Shown here: positions 8,880 to 18,175 of the stretch, one piece after another
Layout of the letters: each line of letters opens with the position of its first letter
Position numbering within the stretch: the stretch's first letter is position 1
Source: Bacteroidota bacterium
GTDB lineage: Bacteria > Bacteroidota > Bacteroidia > Bacteroidales > BM520
Assembly (NCBI GenBank): GCA_002748065.1
Contig: PDRJ01000031.1
Span: forward strand, 109,142-173,141
DNA length: 64,000 bases
Direction: 5' to 3'
Translations under genes and position numbers: made by a program
The notes under the pieces: generated by a model
The model's database searches: none
The model's input: only the letters and a program-made list of their open reading frames with translations
Told to the model about the DNA's origin: nothing

Positions 8880-11800
8880 ATGCGTATGAGATGTTGTTTG
8901 TGGTTGTGGCTCTTTGGAGCGTTGTTCCTGACGATGCTCCCCCGGGTGGCCTCTGCCCAGTTTTATAACGGGTCGCAGATGGAGTTTGGCCGCAAACGAG
9001 TACAATATCGGGATTTTGTGTGGTTCTACAACCGTTATGAGCGTTTTGATACCTACTTCTACCGGGGCGGAGAGATGCTTGCCAATCATGCTGCCGCCTA
9101 TACCGACGCCTACATCGAAGAGATTGAACAAAGACTGGAGACACGGATTGATGATAAACTGATTTTCATCGTCTATAATACCCTCGATGACCTTAAGCAG
9201 AGCAATATCGGCTACATGACCGGACAGCAGTACAACACCGGGGGTATCACCCATATTCTTGACAACAAGGTTTTTCTCTATTTTGATGGAGACATCACCC
9301 ATTTTGAGCAGCAAATTCGTGCCGGCATTGCCCGGGTTTTGATTGATCAGATGACCCAAGGGGGATCTGTGGGAAGCCAGATTAAGAATGCGACACTGAA
9401 AAATTTCCCTTCCTGGTACATCGATGGGTTGGTCTCTTTCCTCTCCATTCCGTGGAGTACGGAGATGGATGACCGGGCCAAAGATAACTTCTTGTCCGGG
9501 AGGTTTCGACGGTTCAATCACCTTCGGGGAGAAGATGCGCGGCTGGCCGGACACTCGTTATGGTTTTTTATTGCCGCCACTTACGGGGAGTCCGTGATCC
9601 CCGATATCGTCTTTTTATCGAAGATGGGACGAAACACACAGGTGGGCTTTTCCTATGTGCTGGACCTCTCCTTCAAAAATCTGATCAATCAGTGGGAGGC
9701 CTTTTATAACGACCGTTACCGCTTAGACAAGAACACCTCCCGGCTTCCCGAATCCACGCTATTGAAGGAAAAACCCAACAAACACTTTGTCTATAACCGG
9801 GTGCGGGTGAGTCCCGGAGGACGGTATCTTGCCTACTCCTACAATGAGGCGGGAAAGTATGTAGTTTATCTGAAGGATTTGGCCACCGGAAAGCGAAAAA
9901 GAGTACTGTCGCGAGGGAATCGTCTAAACGAAAAGGTGGATGAGACCTATCCCCTGTTAGCGTGGCACCCCTCCGGTGCCCTGTTGTCCATTGTCACCAT
10001 CGAGAAGGGGGTGGTGAGGCTCTATTTCTACCATGTGGAAGAGAGGGAGAAAGAACGGATCAACTTAGTGAATTACCAGCAAGTCCTGGATATTTCGTAC
10101 AGCCCTGATGGTTCGAAACTGCTGCTTTCGGCCGTAAAACGGGGTCATAGCGACCTCTTTATTTATGATATCGCCTCCGGCTCCAACATGCAACTGACCA
10201 ATGATGTGTACAATGATCTTCATCCGCGTTTTGTGGATGGAATGAGCCGCATTCTTTTTGCCTCCAACAGGGTCTCCGACACCCTCTTACCCTCCATGGA
10301 TTCCCTCAAAGGGTTGGGGCTGCGGCCTGCCAATGACCTCTTTTTGATGGATTATCCCTTCAAGGGGGGAACATTACGCCGGATTACCCGTACACCCCAT
10401 GCCAACGAGACCGCTCCTCTGGAAGTGGGACGAGGGCAATACCTGTTTCTCTCCGATGCGTCAGGGGTGACCAACCGTTATGTGGTGAAGGTGGACAGCA
10501 CCCTGGCTTACGTGGATACCATTGCCCACTATCGTTACGCCTCCAGAAGCTATCCCGTAAGTGACTATTCCCGTGGGGTCCATGATTATCACTATGACCC
10601 CCGGTCGGGGATGTTGGCCGAGATACTCTTCCACGATCAAAGGTACTACACCTACTACGGTAAATCGGCGCAACAGTTTGGAGAGAAAGGATTGACAAAT
10701 ACGGTCTATATGGATGAGGTGTTGCGTAAAGAGGAAGAAGAGGGCGGAAAGAAAACGAGAAAAAGAGACCGTAAACACTTCGTCTCTGTTTACGAGCCCG
10801 ACCGCTCTCCCGGACTCCCTCTTTATGACCGCTGGGGAGAAGGCAAAGGGACCGACTCCCTCTCTGCAGAGACCCCCTTTTTAGTGACTCCCGACTCGCT
10901 CCTCTTCGCCCCGGAGCCCCGGCAGGACCTCTTTAAGCCGGAAGATAAACGCAACTACTACGTACAGTTTTCTTTGAATGAGATGGTGACACAGGTTGAC
11001 TTTAACTCACTGAATTACACCTACCAACAATTCTCCGGTGGAGGGTCTCCCATCTACCTCAATACAGGATTCAATATTTTTACACAGATTGGCGTAACCG
11101 ATGTGCTGGAGGATTATCGGATCATTGGAGGTGTTAAGTTGGGAGGAGCCCTCACCAACAACGAATACATCCTGAATTATGCCGATCTTTCGGGTCAACT
11201 GGATAAGGAGCTTATTCTCCACCGTAAAGCCGACTTCGTCTACCTGACAGGAGGCTCCTCCTACGGTTATGCCGCTAAATTCAGGAACCATGAATTGCTC
11301 TATAAGCTGAGTTATCCATTAAACAGGGTACTGTATGTAGCGGCTACAGGTATTTTGCGAAGTGATAAGATCGTCTATCCCGCCACCAGTCCCCAGGAAT
11401 TGGTACGTCCCAACGTGGTGCGCAATTGGGCCGGCCTAAAGGGAGAGTTGGTCTTTGATAACAGCTATAAGTTGATGGATAATATCCTTCTGGGAACTCG
11501 TTTTAAACTTTTTGGCGAATATTACCAGTTGGTGGACAACACCTTCCACAACCTCTATGTGTGGGGCTTTGACTATCGCCGTTACGACCGGATTCACCGC
11601 ACATTGATCTGGGCCAACCGCCTCTCAGGCTCCTCCTCTTTTGGAACAGACCGCCTGATCTATTACATGGGCGGCGTCAATAACTGGATTGGTGCCCGTT
11701 TTGATACCCATACACCGGTGAGCGATGAAACCCATTATGTGTACCAGACACTGGCTACCAATATGCACGGGTTTGATCAAAACATCCGAAATGGAAATAC

Positions 11801-12155
11801 CTTCCTTCTCTTTAACTCAGAGATTCGCTGGCCCCTCTTTCAATACCTCATCAATCGGCCGATCTCTGGAGAGTTTCTTAAAAATTTCCAGATTGTAGGA
11901 TTCTGTGATGTGGGGACGGCATGGACCGGGTTGAGTCCCTACAGTGACGAGAATGCCCTCTATCGGGAAGAGTATGAGGATGGTACCCTTCGGGTAATCG
12001 TCAATGTGCAGAAAGAACCCATCGTGGCCGGCTACGGCCTGGGGGTCAGAACCCGCTTGCTGGGATATTTTGTGCGCTTGGATTGCAGCTGGGGCGTGCA
12101 GGATCAGGAGATCTTGCCTGCCAAGTGGTACTTTGGTCTGGGACTGGACTTCTAA
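8880..12155 (+). CDS. TolB-like propeller protein fused to an outer-membrane beta-barrel
   Basis: A 1091-residue protein with a signal peptide (ending ASA, then QFYNG). Residues about 30-280 resemble a peptidase MA-like (gluzincin) domain, with FPSWYIDGLVSF in the place of the usual PxWxxEGL, but no HExxH is present, so it is probably inactive. Residues about 290-600 contain WD40/TolB-type propeller blades (SPGGRYLAYSYNE, SPDGSKLLLSAV, RFVDGMSRILFASNR). The last 350 residues look like a BamA/D15-like barrel and end in phenylalanine (WYFGLGLDF), the usual outer-membrane barrel signal. A role in outer-membrane assembly or transport is an inference. I start at ATG 8880; the open frame extends nine bases further to a GTG at 8871. 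A second ATG follows at 8886. Confidence 0.75.
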   Translation: MRMRCCLWLWLFGALFLTMLPRVASAQFYNGSQMEFGRKRVQYRDFVWFYNRYERFDTYFYRGGEMLANHAAAYTDAYIEEIEQRLETRIDDKLIFIVYNTLDDLKQSNIGYMTGQQYNTGGITHILDNKVFLYFDGDITHFEQQIRAGIARVLIDQMTQGGSVGSQIKNATLKNFPSWYIDGLVSFLSIPWSTEMDDRAKDNFLSGRFRRFNHLRGEDARLAGHSLWFFIAATYGESVIPDIVFLSKMGRNTQVGFSYVLDLSFKNLINQWEAFYNDRYRLDKNTSRLPESTLLKEKPNKHFVYNRVRVSPGGRYLAYSYNEAGKYVVYLKDLATGKRKRVLSRGNRLNEKVDETYPLLAWHPSGALLSIVTIEKGVVRLYFYHVEEREKERINLVNYQQVLDISYSPDGSKLLLSAVKRGHSDLFIYDIASGSNMQLTNDVYNDLHPRFVDGMSRILFASNRVSDTLLPSMDSLKGLGLRPANDLFLMDYPFKGGTLRRITRTPHANETAPLEVGRGQYLFLSDASGVTNRYVVKVDSTLAYVDTIAHYRYASRSYPVSDYSRGVHDYHYDPRSGMLAEILFHDQRYYTYYGKSAQQFGEKGLTNTVYMDEVLRKEEEEGGKKTRKRDRKHFVSVYEPDRSPGLPLYDRWGEGKGTDSLSAETPFLVTPDSLLFAPEPRQDLFKPEDKRNYYVQFSLNEMVTQVDFNSLNYTYQQFSGGGSPIYLNTGFNIFTQIGVTDVLEDYRIIGGVKLGGALTNNEYILNYADLSGQLDKELILHRKADFVYLTGGSSYGYAAKFRNHELLYKLSYPLNRVLYVAATGILRSDKIVYPATSPQELVRPNVVRNWAGLKGELVFDNSYKLMDNILLGTRFKLFGEYYQLVDNTFHNLYVWGFDYRRYDRIHRTLIWANRLSGSSSFGTDRLIYYMGGVNNWIGARFDTHTPVSDETHYVYQTLATNMHGFDQNIRNGNTFLLFNSEIRWPLFQYLINRPISGEFLKNFQIVGFCDVGTAWTGLSPYSDENALYREEYEDGTLRVIVNVQKEPIVAGYGLGVRTRLLGYFVRLDCSWGVQDQEILPAKWYFGLGLDF

Positions 12156-12229
12156 TATTTTTCCTCCTCTTTCCTTTTTTTGTTGGTTCTTTGTTAATAA
12201 ATAAATCCCATAAAGGGGCGATTTCATCG

Positions 12230-12237
12230 TATATTTG
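12230..12237 (+). promoter_or_regulatory. Possible -7 box upstream of nrdJ
   Basis: TATATTTG fits TAnnTTTG exactly and lies about 100 bases before the nrdJ start. A -33 TTTG is not found at the proper distance; the nearest, at 12190-12193, is 36 bases away. Nothing else clear is seen in the 185-base gap. Confidence 0.3.
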
Positions 12238-12340
12238 TTCGGAGAAATCACCAGAATACGCTACGGAATCGTTCCTCTTCGTGCCTATGGATCGAGAGGG
12301 GTGAGGTAGTTTCTATTCCCAACCTGAAGAGCCCAGCCTT

Positions 12341-15067
12341 ATGAGTAGTACAAGCAAAAAAACTTTCGCAACAGATCTATTTTCTCAAATGGAAGAGGAG
12401 GGTACCCACGAAGGGAATTCCACACAGGAGGGATCCCCCCTTGCCGTTCCCGAAGACCGAGCCAAAGATCAACCCGTTGTTAAAGCGCAGCAGAAAGCAG
12501 GGGCACAAAATATCCCGGAGGAGACCGCGGAGCTTAAAAGATATACCTTCGAAGAGGTTTTGGCCGAGGCAACGCGCTATTTTAAGGGCGATGAGTTGGC
12601 TGCGAGTGTATGGGTCAACAAATATGCGTTGAAGGATAGCGAAGGTAACCTATACGAGAAGTCACCGGATGCCATGCATCACCGCCTGGCCGCTGAGATT
12701 GCCCGCATAGAGAAAAGATACCCAAACCCCTTGCCGGAAGAGGTGATTTATGGGCTGTTGAAGAACTTTAATCATGTGGTTCCGGCAGGAAGCCCCATGT
12801 CAGGCATTGGAAACCGCTTTCAGGTGTCCTCCCTTTCAAACTGCTTTGTGATTGGCAATCCGGGAAGCGCCGACTCCTATGGGGGCATTATGAAGATCGA
12901 CCAAGAACAGGTTCAGTTGATGAAACGCCGTGGTGGCGTGGGGCATGACCTAAGCCACATCAGGCCCACAGGAAGTCCTGTAAAAAATACCGCCCTCACC
13001 TCCACCGGGATCGTCCCCTTTATGGAGCGCTACTCCAACTCCACCCGGGAGGTGGCACAGGATGGAAGAAGGGGAGCACTGATGCTCTCCATCAGCATTA
13101 AACACCCCGATGCAGAACGTTTCATTGATGCCAAGCTCCAACAAGGCAAAGTTACCGGAGCCAATATCTCCGTAAAACTGACCGATGAATTTATGAAGGC
13201 TGTAAAGGAAAATAAACCCTTTACTCAACAGTTCCCCATAGACTCCTCTTCCCCACAGGTGGTGAAGGAGGTCGACGCACGTAAGCTGTGGGATAAAATC
13301 ATCCATAATGCATGGGCTTCGGCAGAACCAGGTGTTCTTTTCTGGGATACGATTATCCGGGAATCTGTTCCCGACTGTTATGCTGACCACGGTTTTACCA
13401 CCGTCTCTACCAACCCTTGCGGAGAGATCCCCTTGTGTCCTTACGACAGTTGCCGTCTCATCGCTTTGAACCTCTATAGTTATGTGGAGAACCCCTTCTC
13501 CGCAAAGGCCCGTTTCGATACGGATAAGTTTGTACAACATGTTCATTATATCCAGCGTATCATGGACGACATCCTCGATCTGGAGGTGGAGAAGGTAGAT
13601 GCCATCTTGCGTAAAATAGAGGAGGATCCTGAAGAGGCCGAAACAAAACGTATTGAACGTAAACTATGGGAAAATATCCGGGAAAAAAGTTTGCAGGGGC
13701 GACGTGTCGGTATCGGGATCACGGCCGAAGGCGACATGCTGGCCGCATTGGGATTACAGTACGGTTCGGATCTCGGCATTGAGTTCTCTTCGGATGTGCA
13801 TAAACTCCTTGCCATAGAGGCCTATCGTGCCTCGGTGAGGCTGGCCAAAGAGCGTGGTGCCTTCCCCCTCTATAACTTTGACAAAGAGCAACACAATCCC
13901 ATGATCCTACGTATCGGGGAGAGTGACCCTGCCCTACTGGAGGAGATGCGCCGTTACGGTCGCCGAAACATTGCGCTGCTGACCATTGCCCCCACCGGCT
14001 CTGTGAGTATCTGTACGCAAACTACCTCAGGAATAGAGCCTGCATTTATGGTCTCCTATACCCGAAGGAGGAAGGTGAACCCCAATGATAAAAATGTGAA
14101 GATATCTTTTACCGATGAAGTGGGGGATACGTGGGAAGAGTATCGGGTTTTCCATCATAAATTCCTTGTGTGGCTGGAGGTCAATGGCTACGATATCGAG
14201 GAGGTTAAGCAGATGAGCGATGAGCAACTTGAAGCAGTAATCGCTCAATCGCCCTACCACAAGTCTACCGCCAACGACATCGATTGGGTCTCCAAGGTGA
14301 AGATGCAGGGAGCCATCCAGCAATGGGTAGATCATAGCATCTCCGTTACGGTAAATATTCCCCAAAGTACCACGGAGGAGTTGGTGAGTGACATCTATAT
14401 GACAGCGTGGGAATCAGGGTGTAAGGGAATGACTATCTACCGGGATGGGAGCCGCTCAGGAGTGCTGGTAGATACCTCCCAAAAACAGGAAGAGGAAGAG
14501 AGTGTTTTTCACGAGACCAAGGCTCCCACACGCCCCAAAACATTAGAGGCGGATATTGTACGTTTCCAAAACAACTACACCAAGTGGATTGCCGTTGTGG
14601 GCCTTTTGGATGGGAAGCCCTATGAGATCTTCACCGGCCTTTCCGACGACTTCTTTATGCCACCCTACGTGGAGAAGGGTTGGGTGGTTAAGGAACGGGA
14701 AGAGGGAAAACGAAAGGCGAGATATGACTTCGTCTTTGAGGATAAACAGGGATACAAAGTGACCATGCAAGGGCTATCCCGCTCCTTCGATAAAGAGTAC
14801 TGGAATTATGCCCGGCTGATCTCCGGCATCCTCAGGCATGGTATGCCCATCCCCTTTGCAGTGGACCTGATTCAAAACCTTACCCTGGACGATGACTCCA
14901 TCAACACCTGGAAAAATGGGGTGGTTCGAACACTGAGAAAGTATATCAAAAACGGAACCAAATCATTGGAGGAAGAGGAGTGTCCGGAATGTGGCAACAA
15001 GGGAAGCCTGGTGTTTGAGGAGGGGTGTCTGATCTGTAGCGACTGTGGCTACAGCAAGTGTAGTTAG
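12341..15067 (+). CDS. nrdJ: Adenosylcobalamin-dependent (class II) ribonucleotide reductase
   Basis: A 908-residue enzyme that reduces ribonucleotides to deoxyribonucleotides using vitamin B12 as radical source. Visible signatures are SSLSNCFVIG with Cys168, NPCGEIPLCPYDSC with Asn358, Cys360 and Glu362 of the radical site, and TGSVSICTQTTSGIEP with the phosphate-binding loop. The C-terminal zinc-ribbon-like tail has pairs CPEC and CSDC and ends GYSKCS; its cysteines probably re-reduce the active site. The first 65 residues are low-complexity and charged. No ATP-cone is visible. Its stop codon TAG (15065-15067) is also the first three bases of a 155-base repeat element. No cobalamin riboswitch was recognised upstream. 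Confidence 0.93.
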   Translation: MSSTSKKTFATDLFSQMEEEGTHEGNSTQEGSPLAVPEDRAKDQPVVKAQQKAGAQNIPEETAELKRYTFEEVLAEATRYFKGDELAASVWVNKYALKDSEGNLYEKSPDAMHHRLAAEIARIEKRYPNPLPEEVIYGLLKNFNHVVPAGSPMSGIGNRFQVSSLSNCFVIGNPGSADSYGGIMKIDQEQVQLMKRRGGVGHDLSHIRPTGSPVKNTALTSTGIVPFMERYSNSTREVAQDGRRGALMLSISIKHPDAERFIDAKLQQGKVTGANISVKLTDEFMKAVKENKPFTQQFPIDSSSPQVVKEVDARKLWDKIIHNAWASAEPGVLFWDTIIRESVPDCYADHGFTTVSTNPCGEIPLCPYDSCRLIALNLYSYVENPFSAKARFDTDKFVQHVHYIQRIMDDILDLEVEKVDAILRKIEEDPEEAETKRIERKLWENIREKSLQGRRVGIGITAEGDMLAALGLQYGSDLGIEFSSDVHKLLAIEAYRASVRLAKERGAFPLYNFDKEQHNPMILRIGESDPALLEEMRRYGRRNIALLTIAPTGSVSICTQTTSGIEPAFMVSYTRRRKVNPNDKNVKISFTDEVGDTWEEYRVFHHKFLVWLEVNGYDIEEVKQMSDEQLEAVIAQSPYHKSTANDIDWVSKVKMQGAIQQWVDHSISVTVNIPQSTTEELVSDIYMTAWESGCKGMTIYRDGSRSGVLVDTSQKQEEEESVFHETKAPTRPKTLEADIVRFQNNYTKWIAVVGLLDGKPYEIFTGLSDDFFMPPYVEKGWVVKEREEGKRKARYDFVFEDKQGYKVTMQGLSRSFDKEYWNYARLISGILRHGMPIPFAVDLIQNLTLDDDSINTWKNGVVRTLRKYIKNGTKSLEEEECPECGNKGSLVFEEGCLICSDCGYSKCS

Positions 15068-15219
15068 TGTCTGTCCACAAAGTCCGCGTTTTGAGAAGAG
15101 GCTGTCTAGAAAGTTCGAATTCGAGGCTTGCGAAGGCTGAAATAGGGGAGTTTACTGGGGTAAATGACCATTTGGAAGACAAGCGTAACGAAGAAGTCGG
15201 ATTTTATAGACGGACTCTA
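15065..15219 (+). mobile_element. Short inverted-repeat element, copy A (155 bp)
   Basis: This non-coding block is about 88-90% identical by eye to copy C at 34012-34166 and of identical length. Its ends are imperfect inverted repeats: TAGTGTCTGTCCACAAAGTC at the left, and the reverse complement of the right end reads TAGAGTCCGTCTATAAAATC. Inside are a TTCGAATTCGA palindrome and a TTTAC-TGGG-GTAAA hairpin. Both ends carry TA, which could be a duplicated target. It looks like a MITE, a non-autonomous transposable element. It lies between the convergent genes nrdJ and the 25-residue-repeat gene, and its first bases form the nrdJ stop codon. Confidence 0.7.
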
Positions 15220-15238
15220 GTTAGAAACAGAACCCGCA

Positions 15239-15637
15239 TTAGAACCGACGTTTGTGATAGTCAAAATACTGATTGTCACGAAACTCGTTGATGCGATCCG
15301 CCAGGTGTAGGAAGATCGTCAGGTCGCGTGCCCTCAACCACTCCGCCGCCTCTTTTTTGCGGTTGCAAGCATCAGCAAAAGCAGCCAGGACCTCAAAATT
15401 GTTATTGCGCAACCATAGGTAAGCCTCCGTTTTATGGTCGATGGCACTATCCAGTGCAGCCAATTCCGGGTAACCATTTTTCATCAGCCAGTCGAAGGCA
15501 CGCATATCACCGCGGATACAACTGGACAGCAGCCCCAATTCCGGATAGCCATTCTCCATGAGCCACCGGTGTATCTCCGGATTCCCCCGAAAGGTCTCCC
15601 CAAAGGCAAGCAATACTTTTACCGGATACGTTTCCAT
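15239..15637 (-). CDS. Small protein with 25-residue WL-x-NGYPEL repeats
   Basis: A 132-residue protein made mainly of four 25-residue repeats. The repeat heads are WLMENGYPEL, WLMKNGYPEL, WLRNNNFEVL and WLRARDLTIF, exactly 25 residues apart. This is an alpha-helical solenoid pattern, related at most loosely to ankyrin-type repeats. There is no signal peptide or membrane segment, so it is probably cytoplasmic. I do not recognise a named family and cannot assign a function. It is divergent from the MORN-repeat gene, whose proposed start is 116 bases away. Confidence 0.65.
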   Translation of the reverse strand: METYPVKVLLAFGETFRGNPEIHRWLMENGYPELGLLSSCIRGDMRAFDWLMKNGYPELAALDSAIDHKTEAYLWLRNNNFEVLAAFADACNRKKEAAEWLRARDLTIFLHLADRINEFRDNQYFDYHKRRF

Positions 15638-15729
15638 CTATGGCAAAGATAACACATCTTCCCCAAAGGAGAAAAGCCCCCTTAATCTGGCTCCTCCTCT
15701 CCCGGTTCCACTATTTCCAATTGTTTATG

Positions 15730-15737
15730 TACTTTTG
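15730..15737 (+). promoter_or_regulatory. -7 box for the MORN-repeat gene
   Basis: TACTTTTG matches TAnnTTTG exactly and lies 16 bases before the ATG at 15754. It lies inside the longer open frame that starts at 15640, which argues for the downstream start. No -33 TTTG is evident. Confidence 0.45.
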
Positions 15738-15753
15738 GTCTGCAAAACCGATT

Positions 15754-17064
15754 ATGATGAAGAGGTATTATTTCATGGCCATATTCTTGCTGTTGGGTAC
15801 TTTGACGCTCTATTCCCAAGATAGTTTAAGCATCTATTATCCGGGGGATACCCTGCTTATGGCACAGGGGCCTGTAATGAATGACTCGGTGAGGCACGGC
15901 GTGTGGACCACCTACTATCGGAACGGGGCAAAGGAGTCGCAGGGTAGGATGCAGGAGGGGCAACATGTGGGCGTGTGGCACTACTGGTATCGCTACGGCA
16001 CCAAGTGGAAGGTACGTCATTATGACAATGGAGTGGACTCCACGTGGTATGCTACGGGGGTCGTAAAATCCGCTGGTGAGGTGTTGGCCGGCGCCAAACA
16101 GGGAACCTGGAAGTACTATTACCCCGATGGCATATTGAAGGAAAAAGCACACTACGAAAAGGGGCTGAAACAGGGGATGGCCATAAGCTGGTTCGAAAAT
16201 GGCGTACCCTCCTTTGAGGGAGCTTTTGTGGATGATAGCCTATCAGGATACTGCTACTGGTGGCGGGAGACGGGACAACCGGAGATGGAGGGAACTGTGG
16301 AGAAGGATCTCCAACAGGGGGTGTGGAAATTCTATCATCCCGATGGCACTCTGGGAAGCACGGGCCCCTTCCGTAACGGTGTGCGACATGGAGAGTGGAT
16401 CTACTATTACGAGTCGGGAGAGAAGTGGAAGAAAGGACGCTTTCAATATGGACTTAGGGAGGGCGAATGGGTCTTCTGGTACCCCCATGGAGGCGTTCAT
16501 CACCGTGGTGCCTTTCTGAACGATAAGGAGCAAGGCCTCTGGAAGCAGTGGTACCCCGATGGACAACTAAGCTACCAAGGGGAGTTCCATGAAGGAGAGA
16601 TGCACGGTCGATGGGAGGGCTGGTATGAGGATGGGAAGAAGAAATACCTGAATCACTATCGCCACAACCAACGCGATGGTGAATCTGTGTATTGGTACCA
16701 GAATGGTCGAAAGAAGTACCAGGGAAACTTCCGCGAAGGGATGCGAGACGGATCCTGGGAAGAGTGGTCACAGGGGGGTACCCCCATCTGCAAGGGAGCC
16801 TATAAAAAAGATGCCAAGGAGGGCCAATGGACCTTCTATGACCAGGCGGGAATCCCCGTTCGGGAGCAATCTTTTCGCGAAAATCGACCCGAAGGAGACT
16901 GGACCAGCTTCCACGCCAACCGTAAAAAAAGCGGAGAAGGAACCTACAAAGAGGGGAACAAAGAGGGTGAGTGGAACTTTTACGACGAAGAGGGGCGTAA
17001 AATACGCACCATTATATACCATAAAAATGTGATCGTCAAACGTGTGCAGCCTCAGTCGCGTTAA
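15754..17064 (+). CDS. Exported MORN-repeat (YwqK-like) protein
   Basis: A 436-residue protein: a signal peptide (MMKRYYFMAIFLLLGTLTLYS) followed by about fifteen repeats of roughly 23 residues. They follow the pattern G-x-W-x-x-Y-x-x-G-x-x-x-x-x-G, for example GVWTTYYRNGAKESQG and GTWKYYYPDGILKEKA. This is the MORN/YwqK-like repeat, which forms an extended beta-sheet. Such proteins are common in Bacteroidota; databases sometimes label them toxin-antitoxin components, but nothing here supports that. The open frame extends upstream to 15640, but those residues are not signal-like and a -7 box sits at 15730. The gene stops 4 bases before the end of the convergent histidine kinase gene. Confidence 0.75.
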   Translation: MMKRYYFMAIFLLLGTLTLYSQDSLSIYYPGDTLLMAQGPVMNDSVRHGVWTTYYRNGAKESQGRMQEGQHVGVWHYWYRYGTKWKVRHYDNGVDSTWYATGVVKSAGEVLAGAKQGTWKYYYPDGILKEKAHYEKGLKQGMAISWFENGVPSFEGAFVDDSLSGYCYWWRETGQPEMEGTVEKDLQQGVWKFYHPDGTLGSTGPFRNGVRHGEWIYYYESGEKWKKGRFQYGLREGEWVFWYPHGGVHHRGAFLNDKEQGLWKQWYPDGQLSYQGEFHEGEMHGRWEGWYEDGKKKYLNHYRHNQRDGESVYWYQNGRKKYQGNFREGMRDGSWEEWSQGGTPICKGAYKKDAKEGQWTFYDQAGIPVREQSFRENRPEGDWTSFHANRKKSGEGTYKEGNKEGEWNFYDEEGRKIRTIIYHKNVIVKRVQPQSR

Positions 17065-17068
17065 CTTT

Positions 17069-18118
17069 TTACGCTTTCTCTAAGGTGAATCCAAAGGTGG
17101 TACCCACGCCCTCCTTGCTTCTCACATGGATGGTCTGGTTGTGGGAGTGGATGATGTGTTTTACAATGGCCAAGCCCAGTCCCGTTCCCCCCTCTTTTCG
17201 CGAACGCGCCTTATCTGTTCGATAAAATCGTTCAAAAAGACGGGGTAGGGCCTCTTTGGAGATCCCTATGCCATCATCATTGACCTCCACCAGGATATGC
17301 TCTTCCATATCAAAGAAGTCGACGGTCGTTTTTCCCCCCTTCTCTTTGCTGTATTTGATGCCGTTGTCAATAAGGTTTGTAATCACCTGTCGGATTTGCT
17401 CCCGATCGGCTCGCACCGAAAGAGGGCGGTCATGCGTTCCCTTGATGGACACCCGATTGTGCTTTTGTTTAGCCTTAATCTCCAGCGACTCCATCACCTC
17501 CCGGGTAAGTTTGATCAGGTCGAAAACCTCCTCCTTGGGTTGAAACTCACCACTCTCCAATTTGCTGATTGCCTCTAGATCATTGACCATGGTAATCATT
17601 TTGTCAATACTACGCTCTGTCCGTAGTAGGTATTTTTTGTTGATGGAGGGATCCTCCAATCCGCCGTCCAGCAGGGTTAGCACATATCCTTGTATATTAA
17701 AAATAGGCGTTTTCAACTCATGGGAGATATTGCCCAAGAACTCCCTGCGATAGCTAGCACTCTCTTCCAGGTCGCGAATTTTTTGACGTTGACTCTCCGC
17801 CCACTCCCGAACCTCCACATTGACCCTCTCCAACACATCTCCCTCATTGACATTTATCATGGAGGTTTTATGCCCCTTAGGACGTTTGAAATTATGGATA
17901 GTCTTATAGATGAGCTTGATTTTTTTGTAGAAAAACCGCTCTAAGGTGAAGCGAATAAGGAGGAAGGACGCCACGAAGAGAAGGAAGGAGAAGGAAGCGA
18001 TTGCAGGGAGAGAGAGGGGGGGAAATAAGAGGTGGTATCCCGTAAGCAACACAAAGGTAACGGCAGCAAGGATTGCTGCGTTGAGTAGGGCCAAGTTCTT
18101 TGGTGAATTAAATTGCAT
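17069..18118 (-). CDS. Sensor histidine kinase (PhoR-like, no PAS domain)
   Basis: A 349-residue kinase. Two membrane segments (about residues 10-30 and 38-57) with almost no loop between them are followed by a coiled linker, then a HisKA domain with SHELKTP (His133), and an ATPase domain with NLIDNGIKYS (N box), DDGIGIS (G1) and GGTGLGLAIVKHI (G2). There is no sizeable periplasmic sensor domain, so it probably senses the membrane or a partner. It lies 57 bases downstream of the response-regulator gene, in the same direction, and both should be one transcript. The pair resembles PhoB/PhoR but phosphate control is not shown. Confidence 0.9.
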   Translation of the reverse strand: MQFNSPKNLALLNAAILAAVTFVLLTGYHLLFPPLSLPAIASFSFLLFVASFLLIRFTLERFFYKKIKLIYKTIHNFKRPKGHKTSMINVNEGDVLERVNVEVREWAESQRQKIRDLEESASYRREFLGNISHELKTPIFNIQGYVLTLLDGGLEDPSINKKYLLRTERSIDKMITMVNDLEAISKLESGEFQPKEEVFDLIKLTREVMESLEIKAKQKHNRVSIKGTHDRPLSVRADREQIRQVITNLIDNGIKYSKEKGGKTTVDFFDMEEHILVEVNDDGIGISKEALPRLFERFYRTDKARSRKEGGTGLGLAIVKHIIHSHNQTIHVRSKEGVGTTFGFTLEKA

Positions 18119-18175
18119 AAAAAAAGCTTAAGGATTTCTTATATAAGGACTTTCTTACGGCGAAAAGGAGCGTAA

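Noticed and set aside
12156..12340. Cobalamin riboswitch upstream of nrdJ
   Set aside because: The gap is only 185 bases and I could not see the conserved B12-box or the long structured region expected.
15067..15291. Frame through copy A, also open in copies B and C, as a conserved small protein
   Set aside because: Comparing A and C codon by codon, about 12 of 14 changed codons alter the amino acid, and the frame runs through the terminal repeats. This is not the pattern of a selected protein.
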